A stretch of 64,000 bases of DNA, from the NCBI RefSeq assembly GCF_000027005.1, contig NC_012964.1, forward strand, positions 1,922,001-1,986,000, in the 5' to 3' direction. A program made the position numbers and the translations under genes. The stretch's first letter is position 1. Every line of letters begins with the position of its first letter. Below are positions 39,637-48,269 of the stretch, piece after piece. The notes below the pieces were generated by a model. The model was given only the letters and a program-made list of their open reading frames with translations, made no database searches and was not told where the DNA came from. The stretch is from Komagataella phaffii GS115 (lineage: Eukaryota; Ascomycota; Pichiomycetes; Pichiales; Pichiaceae).

Positions 39637-40002
39637 TTCAAAGTGTTTATGATTGAGGTTCAAGACAGTAGGAAAGGAATCGTTTGCAGTTAAATATTAT
39701 TTCTTATTCCTAAAAATTTTTTAGCGATGAGCCTGGTAAGTACACATTAAAAGGGGTTGAAATATTGCCATCCAACATCCTAACAGATATACTAGGAGAT
39801 CAACAAGAAAGGAGAGAAAAGTGGACTACTCTACGGATAAGCATTTGGATATCTGGTAGAATGAAGGAAATTGCAAAAGCGGCTGAATTGAGCTTACTGT
39901 TTGCCAAAAAAGTAATCTGAATTCAGTCTGCAGTTGATATTTCATTTCCTTGGCCAGTATCATTTAAACACAGCATTGTCTACCCTTTTAATTATTATCT
40001 AA
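39637..40002. other. Intergenic, FPR3/4 promoter
   Basis: About 365 nt, AT-rich with T/A runs. No gene found. Confidence 0.5.
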
Positions 40003-40545
40003 TTAGAATACCATTTCATGAGGTTTGTCACCCTTCTTCAAAGAGAAAGGAGCGGCTAAGTACTCGGATAACAAAGAGATCTTCTTGATCTCCTCCAGCA
40101 ATACTTTGTCAACTGACTTTTGGTCCTCAATTTGCTCTGGAGTAGCAGATTTCTTTTCAGTCTCGTCACCAAAGAAATCAGACTCGGATTTCTCCTCAGA
40201 AACGTCAGAACCTTCCTTGTTGAAGTAACTGGCGTCAAACTTGGAAACATCAACTCCCTCCACGGAAACCTTAGTGGAGGTGACAATGACGTGCTCGGCA
40301 CTAACTTGCTTCAATGGAACACCATTGATCTTGAATGGACCAGTCACCAAGAGGGTATTGTCTTCTAAAGTCTTCAAGTAAACCACTCTCTTCCCGCTGA
40401 AGCGGCCTACCAAGAGGATGACGACAGTTCCTGGAACGAGAGTCTTCTTAGCGTTGTTGTTCTCTGTACTCTGCAAATGTTAATAATCACATTCAGTCTA
40501 TTTTCTTGTTAGCCAGGAGGGTAGTTTTGTACTTACAGACACCAT
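40003..40545 (-). CDS. RPL6: Ribosomal protein eL6 (two exons)
   Basis: A protein of the cytosolic large ribosomal subunit. Exon 2 (40470-40003) has clear eL6 text: [24 protein letters not shown], then [17 protein letters not shown] and the C-terminal [13 protein letters not shown]. The open frame has no ATG there. Upstream on the minus strand, a nine-base exon 1 (ATG GTG TCT, 40545-40537) is followed by GTAAGT; a GGCTAAC branch motif and a TTTGCAG acceptor precede exon 2. Joined in frame they give 158 residues. This is shorter than Saccharomyces Rpl6 (176) because the basic N-terminal extension is much reduced. Intron 1 with a tiny exon is usual for yeast ribosomal genes. Confidence 0.88.
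40471..40536 (-). other. Intron of RPL6 (66 nt)
   Basis: On the minus strand the donor is GTAAGT at 40536, a branch-like GGCTAAC lies about 35 nt before the acceptor, and the acceptor TTTGCAG ends at 40471. Phase 0. Confidence 0.8.
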
Positions 40546-40832
40546 CTATGCTCAATTATATGTAGATCCAAGGTCAATGGTCTTAGGTGACGTCGTTGAA
40601 GTGAGAAGTGCAAAACGTAGTGCACCAATCATATGTTAATGGTTGGAAAATTTTCCCTGCCACGACAGAACGAGGTGGGCAGAACTGGTCCTATTAGGCG
40701 CATCGCCCACCAAGGGAATACACAGGGTGAGCTGAACTATGAGTGCGACACTCAACCCCGTTTCTGGAAACAACCGTCACAGAAGATCTGTCAATCCTTC
40801 AGTAGGTACAGATCAGAGTAGCTATCATGCTA

Positions 40833-42083
40833 TCATTCCACTGTCCGAATCAAATCTTGCTGTTTTTGTACTACTCTTTTCCACTCCTCAGGCGAAATAA
40901 CTGGGGGTGTGCAATTATGTTGCAGTTCTTTTCGTAGGATGACAGTAAAGTCACAACCTTTTCTACCTAAAGATTGTGAGCAGTACAGGGTCTGTAGTAG
41001 TAAACTATCTTTGCTAATTGGGTCAGAAACTTTGGGTAAACTTTCCTTCAATATGTCACAAAGGCGAGAAGCAATTGCTTTGACATAAGACGAGAGTAAC
41101 ATGGCAGTTAGTTGACGGTCATTAACTGATGATTCTTGGAAAATGGTCTCTAGTGACATCAATGTAGCAAAAGAATGTTCCCTTATGACTTCTATACACC
41201 TCTTCAAGTACTTCTCATGCAGATTGGAATCTTTTAGACCCTTGAGATCATCTAATTCTTCCATTATGAAGTTGTATCTAGAGTGTAAGAAGATTGTCTT
41301 CAAATCATCGGTGGAGAATACAGAAGTTTCCTTTTTCAAGTCATGTCCATTCAGCTCCGAGGAATCGCTCTTAGTAATTGAAAGCCTTCTCAAGTAGTTG
41401 ATTATCTTCACCACATTGGACTGTTTCAGGTTAGTAGTCAACAGTTTCAGTAAACCGTTGATCATTATCGTAATCTCGCTTTGAGTGTCTGTTTCGACCT
41501 TTTTCATGACTTCTAGATGAGGGAAACGGATACATAGTCTCCTTAGGTGGGATGAGATGTCCACACATTCACTATAGTGCCCGTTCTTAATGCAAATATT
41601 AGTTAAAGCTGGTAGCTCCAGGATATCCATTACATCATCAATACTGTTCAAGACTGATGAGGAAATTTCGATTTCAACGTTCAAATTACTCAAATTCTTA
41701 AGCTCTTCATCTTCTCTCTGTCCTTTCATATCGTAGATTGACCTGTCAATCTGTTGAAATAAATCCAAATATTGGTTGACCTCATTATTACTCTCGATCA
41801 CCAGATCAATGTTTTTCAGTAATTGGTCTTTAATTTGTTTCTCTAGAGCTCTCTGTGAATTATCCAGCTCCGCCAGCTCTTCCATGACATTTTTGGAATT
41901 TGCTTCAAACGAACTACTTGGTTGTGCTGGTGTCAGCAAAGACTCAGCATCCTGGGACAGCATAACATCGAGGAAGGAGAGTAATTCAGCTTGGTTATTC
42001 GCATTGGCTAGAAGAAGTTTATCCTGTGGGTCCAAGTCGGAAGCCAAAGTATCCAAGAGAACCTTTAGGTCTTCCGCTTTCAT
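40833..42083 (-). CDS. COG8: Conserved oligomeric Golgi subunit Cog8
   Basis: Cog8 (Dor1) belongs to the COG tether for vesicles recycling within the Golgi. The 416-residue product is mostly helical with an N-terminal coiled coil. The Dor1-like block LPALTNICIKNGHYSECVDISSHLRRL and the later KRCIEVIREHSFATLMSLETIF fit Cog8. Saccharomyces Cog8 is about 607 residues, so this copy is shorter, lacking much of the C-terminal region; the frame is intact and ends cleanly at TVE. The start is the ATG at 42083. It diverges from VMA6 across about 215 bp. Confidence 0.82.
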   Translation of the reverse strand: MKAEDLKVLLDTLASDLDPQDKLLLANANNQAELLSFLDVMLSQDAESLLTPAQPSSSFEANSKNVMEELAELDNSQRALEKQIKDQLLKNIDLVIESNNEVNQYLDLFQQIDRSIYDMKGQREDEELKNLSNLNVEIEISSSVLNSIDDVMDILELPALTNICIKNGHYSECVDISSHLRRLCIRFPHLEVMKKVETDTQSEITIMINGLLKLLTTNLKQSNVVKIINYLRRLSITKSDSSELNGHDLKKETSVFSTDDLKTIFLHSRYNFIMEELDDLKGLKDSNLHEKYLKRCIEVIREHSFATLMSLETIFQESSVNDRQLTAMLLSSYVKAIASRLCDILKESLPKVSDPISKDSLLLQTLYCSQSLGRKGCDFTVILRKELQHNCTPPVISPEEWKRVVQKQQDLIRTVE

Positions 42084-42299
42084 CGTGCTATGATGATTGA
42101 ACTCGACTGCAAATTACCTAAACCAGAGCCTATACGGATTTATTTGTAGCTCTGTGCAAGGAGAGCTTGGAAGGGAGTTCCTAGGAGGATACAAAATTCG
42201 TGTACCGCCCGTAATTGGATTTATATTCGCTGGTCCCCAAAAACTTGGCTGCCAAACAAACCTTGAGGATAACGAGTCAACTTACAATCTGCAATCACC

Positions 42300-43331
42300 A
42301 TGGAGGGTTTGTTCTTCAACATAGAGAATGGTTACATTGAGGCTTTGGTACGTGGTTATCGTTCAGGTCTGTTAACGTCAAGTCAATATATCAATTTAAC
42401 CCAATGTGACACATTGGAAGATCTCAAACTGCAACTGAGTTCCACTGATTATGGTAACTTTATGGCTAATGTTCCGTCGCCACTCTCAACTTCTACGATT
42501 CAACGCAAAGCCAGTGATAAGTTATACGACGAGTTTAACTACATTCGTTCTCAGTCTACGGATTCACTAGCTAAATTCATGGATTACATTACTTACGGTT
42601 ACATGATCGACAATGTTGCTCTGATGATCACTGGTACCATTCACGAAAGAGACCGTAGTGAAATTCTGGACAGATGTCACCCCTTGGGTTGGTTTGATAC
42701 GTTGCCTACCCTAAGTGTAGCTACCGATATTGAAAGTTTGTACCAGACAGTTTTGATTGACACTCCACTGGCTCCTTACTTTTACGATTGCCTGAGCGCT
42801 GAGGATTTGGATGATCTCAATATTGAAATCATTAGAAATAAGTTATACAAGGCCTACTTGGAGGATTTCTACAAGTTCAGCCAGACACTTCCAAGTCCTG
42901 CAAATGAAGTCATGGATCGTCTACTACAATTTGAAGGCGATAAAAGAGCGATAAATATTACACTAAACTCAATTGGTACTGAGTTAACTCCTGAGGTCAA
43001 ACTAGAAATATTCCCTCAGTTAGGAAGTTTGATCCCTTTCCATTTAGAACTTTCAAGAGTTGAAGATTCGGAGACTCTGAAAGGTATCGTTTCTAATGTG
43101 GGAACATACAAAGATTTTTTCGGTAGTGATGATGATAAAAACTTAGAAGACCACTTCTACCAACATGAGATGAATCTTTGTCGAGACGCCTTTACTCAGC
43201 AATTCACCATTTCAACCATCTGGTCATGGGTGAGGTCTAAAGAACAAGAAGTCAGAAATATTACATGGATAGCAGAATGCATTGCTCAAAACCAAAAAGA
43301 AAGAATTAACAACTACATTTCTGTTTATTAA
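42300..43331 (+). CDS. VMA6: V-ATPase subunit d
   Basis: A V0 sector subunit that couples the V1 rotor to the proteolipid ring on the vacuole. The 343 residues match Saccharomyces Vma6 (345). The N-terminus MEGLFFNIENGYIEALVRGYRSG is diagnostic. Further family blocks are LTQCDTLEDLKLQL, FMDYITYGYMIDNVALMI, HPLGWF and, near the end, RNITWIAECIAQNQKERINNYI. No intron is needed. It converges on the cNMP/F-box/LRR gene. Confidence 0.97.
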   Translation: MEGLFFNIENGYIEALVRGYRSGLLTSSQYINLTQCDTLEDLKLQLSSTDYGNFMANVPSPLSTSTIQRKASDKLYDEFNYIRSQSTDSLAKFMDYITYGYMIDNVALMITGTIHERDRSEILDRCHPLGWFDTLPTLSVATDIESLYQTVLIDTPLAPYFYDCLSAEDLDDLNIEIIRNKLYKAYLEDFYKFSQTLPSPANEVMDRLLQFEGDKRAINITLNSIGTELTPEVKLEIFPQLGSLIPFHLELSRVEDSETLKGIVSNVGTYKDFFGSDDDKNLEDHFYQHEMNLCRDAFTQQFTISTIWSWVRSKEQEVRNITWIAECIAQNQKERINNYISVY

Positions 43332-43418
43332 TCAATTATCATTTGTCAAAATTGAATAGCCCTTAAATTCATCTCATTTCCGTGTAATACTTGTAGCTGT
43401 CCGCAATCTTGTTTCTGT

Positions 43419-46223
43419 TCACAATTCGACCCGGATAATGCGATCTGATGGTGCTACCTTTAAGTAAACATATCTTCCTGCCGATTTTTTGAACGGTTCT
43501 AGTTTCTTCCCCATGTAAGTATTACTGTAGGGACACTGTGAGATGTCCAGGTCGTTAATACTTAGGGAGTTGCTCAACAACATATCTATTCCTTGCCTGG
43601 TGACTCTGATACATCCCTTGATCTTAAGATTACTCAGATGCTCGAGTTTGGACAACGCGATCAAAGAGTTGTCACTTACTGCGCTGCCACAAAACGACAG
43701 GTTAAGATCGGTTAGCAATGGAAAATTCTGTTGTATGACATAAAGGGAAGCATCTGTAATCACGCAGCAAAAAGTCAAGTCCAGTTGCTCCAAATTTGGG
43801 CACGATGATGCAAGAGAAATTATGCTATTGTCTGTAAGGAATGTGCAATCTTTCAACACCAGTGTTGTTAGCTTGCTGAACAAAGTTTCAGACCAAAAAG
43901 AAAAGCCGTTATCAGTGATAGAGGTACACCTTGTTAGGTCCAGAGACTTTAATATGTCACTAGCATTCTCAGAAAGGTGTAGCATTGACTTATCTGTCAA
44001 ATATTTGCAATAACCCAAGTTCAAGTGTTCCAATTTGGGACAGCCAAATGATGGGCTATTATCAGCGTATGTGGATAATGAGGCTTGAGGGTTTTTTCTA
44101 CCATTGTGTCCAACTAATCGTTCAACGACAACATCACGAACTTTACGGCAATTTGAAAGATCGATGCTAGTGAGGTTGTGTCCAACACTTGGCACAGTTA
44201 GATCCATGATTGCCATCGCACTAATGTTCCAACAGTTCTTCATGTTTAATGTCGTTATTGATCCTCTTATTCCCACTTCGTTGATTAGGTTAGAGAACCC
44301 TTCGTCTGTGATGTGATAGCAATTTGAAATGTCGATGTGCGTGGGTCTTGACCCAACAAACTTTGTAATCTTAGCTAATATCTCGTCATCCATCAAAGTG
44401 TTCCAAGGAGTCAAATCCAAAACACGACAGAGTTTGTCACTTAGATATGAAAGTTGCTTCCATTTAACACAGACGGAGGCGCATTTCATCAGTTCATCCA
44501 AAGGCATCAGGTCCATGATAAACAAAAGAATGCTTTCTGGAAATGGTCCCATATTGGAATTGATGACACTGTGTCTCCTTCCTGCATTGACGGAGTTCAA
44601 TCTCATTCTATGAGCATGTGGGGTGTATTGAAATGTAGGAGTCTTGTGCGATCGGAACGTGTTGATTGATGGTAAAACTGGATTCATTCTTGGGGTATTG
44701 TAGTCCGCAACTGGATACTGAACACTTGTATTAGGAGAAATGGCTCTTGGTGAAGGTGATAACAGCATCCCCCCAGGGGATGGAGACCTTGATGGAGAAG
44801 GCGTTTTTCTGTTACTTTTGCCATCATTCCACTCATTCCAACCAAAATTTTTCTTGAATACGGGTTGCAGAATAGGTAAAACATCATCTCGATCATCATC
44901 GTAAGAATTATTTAGGATTTCTGATAGTTTGCCTGTTTTTGCTTCCTTGACCAAATGTTCAAGTGGAGATCCTGCTGTAATGGAATAGTTTCTGATCTTC
45001 CTCTCTCGAGCTGTTCTTTGCATTTCCTCTTTGATACTAGGATAATTTTCTATTATTTGTGTTAACTTTGTTCCTGGCACTACAAGTAATTGTGTGTTTG
45101 AAATGGCCCGTATATCTGCACTTCTAGTTGGTTGTAAGTTGGGGCTATTGCTATCATTCAGGCTGAGAAAACTCATTTCTCCAAAATAACTCGGAGTAGA
45201 AAGCCTGGCAAGGACTCTGTCAAACTTAGAATCCAGAACTTCTACCTCTCCGCTGATTATGAAGTAGATGTCGCAACCTGTGTCATGTTTTTTAAAAACA
45301 AAATTCATAGCTTCAATTTTTTTCAACTCCACAGCAAGAGCCAAATCATGAATAATATCAGAAGGAAGATTATCAAAAACAGGAAGATGTTTTAAAAACC
45401 TTTGAATGGAAAAAGAGCGATCTACTAGATCCAAATGACCTTCTGCTAAGGATCTTTCCGTGTTTAGGATAGATCTCAAAGGAGGAAGATTTGGCCCTGG
45501 TATTGGGGAATTATCAAGAGCGTTATCAGAAGCCATAACTCCAGAGATGCTGGGAAATACTGCAGGGGTAATGGAAGTGGTGAATGACCTGACGCCAGCT
45601 CTTTTCTTCTTTTCCTGCACCGCCAATCGTTCTTGAGCTTCATCCCTAATAATCCGTTCAATTTGGGGATATCCTGGAAGAACTTGATAGAGAGCATCTT
45701 TTGTTAAAATCCCTAGAAGAACTTTTGTACGAGCAACAACTGTAGCAGTTCTAGGGCGGTGGAAAAGAATTCCAATTTCGCCGAAGAAACTACCAGCGGC
45801 AAGCTCCGCATAGATGGACTCACCATCCATGGAAACTACACCTACACTTCCTCTTAAAATCCAATACATGGCCTTCGCAGTTTCTTTCTCCCTAACAATG
45901 TATTCTTGTGGGTGGTATTGGACAAGTCGTAGCTTTTTTGTTAAATCTTTGAAGAATGAGGTTGGTGCTGTCTTAAATAGTGAGAAACTAGATAACACGG
46001 CAGTGAGTTCTGGAGGCACAGCGTCATCAATAACTGGCTGTTGCTGTTTATCTGAATAGTTTTCATTCACCGTAGTATTGTGTTGACTAATCTTTCGCCT
46101 CTTGTCCTTCGCCTCTTGTTTATCCTTATCTAATCTTCCATGATTTGAAACATAGAAGAAGTGATGGTGCTCCGGCTGAGACAAGGGAGATGGCCGTAAA
46201 GGCAAATGGAAATTGTACTCCAT
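43419..46223 (-). CDS. Cyclic-nucleotide-binding / F-box / leucine-rich-repeat protein
   Basis: A 934-residue protein with four recognisable parts. CNB-A (about 80-200) has a phosphate-binding cassette FGEIGILFHRPRTATV (147-162) with both key residues, E149 and R158. CNB-B (about 275-400) has FGEMSFL (347-353) and an arginine in PTRSAD (R367), with an insertion between. A Ser/Pro-rich linker precedes an F-box-like segment (559-603, GPFPESILLFIMDLMPLDEL). Cys-type LRRs follow (about 615-905; repeats such as LDLTRCTSITDNGF). This suggests an SCF ligase substrate receptor controlled by cAMP or another cNMP (inference). I know of no Saccharomyces equivalent. The basic KDKRRK segment near the N-terminus could be nuclear localising. 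Confidence 0.85.
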   Translation of the reverse strand: MEYNFHLPLRPSPLSQPEHHHFFYVSNHGRLDKDKQEAKDKRRKISQHNTTVNENYSDKQQQPVIDDAVPPELTAVLSSFSLFKTAPTSFFKDLTKKLRLVQYHPQEYIVREKETAKAMYWILRGSVGVVSMDGESIYAELAAGSFFGEIGILFHRPRTATVVARTKVLLGILTKDALYQVLPGYPQIERIIRDEAQERLAVQEKKKRAGVRSFTTSITPAVFPSISGVMASDNALDNSPIPGPNLPPLRSILNTERSLAEGHLDLVDRSFSIQRFLKHLPVFDNLPSDIIHDLALAVELKKIEAMNFVFKKHDTGCDIYFIISGEVEVLDSKFDRVLARLSTPSYFGEMSFLSLNDSNSPNLQPTRSADIRAISNTQLLVVPGTKLTQIIENYPSIKEEMQRTARERKIRNYSITAGSPLEHLVKEAKTGKLSEILNNSYDDDRDDVLPILQPVFKKNFGWNEWNDGKSNRKTPSPSRSPSPGGMLLSPSPRAISPNTSVQYPVADYNTPRMNPVLPSINTFRSHKTPTFQYTPHAHRMRLNSVNAGRRHSVINSNMGPFPESILLFIMDLMPLDELMKCASVCVKWKQLSYLSDKLCRVLDLTPWNTLMDDEILAKITKFVGSRPTHIDISNCYHITDEGFSNLINEVGIRGSITTLNMKNCWNISAMAIMDLTVPSVGHNLTSIDLSNCRKVRDVVVERLVGHNGRKNPQASLSTYADNSPSFGCPKLEHLNLGYCKYLTDKSMLHLSENASDILKSLDLTRCTSITDNGFSFWSETLFSKLTTLVLKDCTFLTDNSIISLASSCPNLEQLDLTFCCVITDASLYVIQQNFPLLTDLNLSFCGSAVSDNSLIALSKLEHLSNLKIKGCIRVTRQGIDMLLSNSLSINDLDISQCPYSNTYMGKKLEPFKKSAGRYVYLKVAPSDRIIRVEL

Positions 46224-47265
46224 TGAGATATCAATGGGTATCGTTTGTAAATTGATTGAAAATGTGGTTTTTCGAAAGTATTGTGGGTTTTAAAATTGGA
46301 GTCCTGAGCAAAGAACTAATTGACCCGATTCCGATGGTATTTAGGGACCGAGAATTCTGGACGTGCGTGAACCAATTACGATTTGAAGCCAGGGGCATTA
46401 ATGTTTTTCGATGCGGATGAGCTTTTCCGCATGCACGAGAGATGATCCTTTGCATGATATGGCATTAAGTTGCTAAGAAGCTAAAAATGATGTTTACAGC
46501 GTGGAAAAGATAACACCAAGCCCAAAAAGGCGACTGCTACTATACTCATTGGTATTCAATCCTATTGATAAAAATTTAATTTCTTAGTATCAAAAATTGA
46601 TTGAAATAGCGCAGGGACTATTTTTCCAGATTCTGCCACAGCCACGCGATATACTCTCGGGTAAATGATCTTCCCTTTTTTCTGTGCATACATTTATGCA
46701 ATAATAAATTCTAATCTGGTAACCAGTTTGTTTTTCTGTGACTCAGGCGGAAAAAGAAAAAATGACGATTCTATACAGCAGATAGCCCGTAGTCACCCCC
46801 GAGGAAAATCAGATCATAACATGCCAATACTTGTCAAAAGTAAGATGTTCATCTATGTACAACGAGCAAAGAGCCATATGAGGTAAACGACTCAGGTCAC
46901 ACTCTATGGAAAAAGTAGGCACGGATAAATTTTTTGATGACGGGAAGCGTGCATGCAACATGCCAATAATAGTTAAACCGCTGATAATAATCTGCAGCAG
47001 CTTATTTAGTCCCATGGTGGCAGATCGGAGTTTGCTTGAAAAGGTCAGACAATGTTGCACCACCACAACATTCTCTTTCGAAAGTGGGGGGACTCGGATA
47101 ACAGTGGTCTTAGCCACAACATATGCAGCACTGACTATGAATCGTCTGAGACAACAGTGCTTTCAAAAAGAAACAATTCTTCAACAGTTTGAGGTCAGCT
47201 GATGTCATCAGAATTGATCAACTGGCGTTTAATGGCTAAGCATGCCTTTAAAAAAAATTTAGAAT
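46224..47265. other. Long intergenic region
   Basis: About 1 kb with no convincing gene. It holds the promoter of the cNMP/F-box/LRR gene. A 74-codon ATG frame (46455-46231, minus) ends 8 nt before that gene and could be an upstream ORF. Two short similar strings (ACATGCCAATA at about 46818 and 46959) were noted. No LTR or tRNA was recognised. Confidence 0.45.
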
Positions 47266-47760
47266 TTAGATAAAGTCCCCATTTTGGGTAATTAATTCAT
47301 CAGCGCCATTGATAAACGACATATTCTTGATGACCATCCCCTCTTTGAAATCAACTGGAGATAAGCCATTCTTCACTATTGTATTCAGATATAAGTCTGA
47401 GTATAGTTGATTCAATAACCCACTGAGATCACCAACGTTCGAGTCGCTTATTAAAATGAACCTCAAACCAGTTGCAGTTTCCTTCAGATGTGCTTTGTAC
47501 TTTCCGGTTCTGAAACTTTGAAGAACGTTTCCATCGCTTAGCTTCGAACTTAGCCTTGACATGGAGAATATTGCACCGAACAAAAGTTTAGCCTCGTCTT
47601 TATCGTTATTCCTATTCACAGTATCTTTTGATGCGGGCTTATGTTGAGCAAAATCCCTATTGTAAATACAATTACCTAAAAGAAGTTAGCATTGGCTAGG
47701 TAAGACAACAAAATCGTACTACATACAGTGTCTATCAAATATCCAAAACGAGTAAATCAT
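47266..47760 (-). CDS. BET5: TRAPP complex subunit Bet5 (two exons)
   Basis: Bet5 (TRAPPC1) is a core subunit of the TRAPP complexes, which activate Rab Ypt1 in ER-Golgi traffic. Exon 2 alone carries DEAKLLFGAIFSMSRLSSKLS, FRTGKYKAHLKETATGLRFILISD and the longin-type end. The start lies in exon 1 (47760-47727, MIYSFWIFDRH), which matches the MGIYSFWIFDRHCNCIF start of Saccharomyces Bet5. Splicing GTATGT ... TGCTAAC ... TTTTAG (47726-47676) joins the two in frame and rebuilds RHCNCIY across the junction. The product has 147 residues against 159. The open-frame prediction alone would miss the first quarter. Confidence 0.93.
47676..47726 (-). other. Intron of BET5 (51 nt)
   Basis: Minus strand: GTATGT donor at 47726, TGCTAAC branch motif 11 nt before the TTTTAG acceptor ending at 47676. 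The join splits a TGT codon (T + GT). Confidence 0.93.
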
Positions 47761-48269
47761 GAGTGTGAATAGGTGAATAGCTGAGAGAAGAATGTTATGG
47801 TTTTCTCGAAAGAGAATTAGTGGAGGGCAGGGGGAGGGACGAGGAGGCAAATAGTATCCACGAAAAGATCATACTAAGTTCAGGTACACACGCTTCGGAG
47901 CTGATAAGTTTATCAGAAAAATGCTGGGTACCCAGATGAGCTGGTCCCAACTATTGGATTACACACCGAACTAAGTTTCTACCATCTAACGTGCTATCCA
48001 TCGTAGCATCAAATTGACTATAAAGGTCGTCCTGCCAATATTTCAATTATCAACCTGCTGCCCCGTAATTGAATCTTCTGGTAAAAAGTAGACCGCCCTT
48101 GACGAAAGATCAGGTACGAACAAAGTACATTACCAAAATGGATTATCTACCTGTTCTCCCATTGACATTGTAGTGTCCTCACCAACCAACCACCATTCAA
48201 GCCGTGAATAGTGAATCATCAGCTGACTTCTAGTCTCCCAATCACTGAAAACTATTTCTTACTGGTACA
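47761..48269. other. Divergent promoter region BET5/LRR-RING
   Basis: About 510 nt. It contains a G-rich segment (about 47822-47847) with AGGGG, a possible stress-response element. No gene seen. Confidence 0.5.

Noticed and set aside
46930..46990. Box C/D snoRNA-like arrangement (TTGATGA then CTGA)
   Set aside because: The span is short, box C is imperfect and no terminal stem is seen.
46906..47202. 98-codon frame in the long gap
   Set aside because: No similarity or signal found; overlaps another meaningless frame on the opposite strand.
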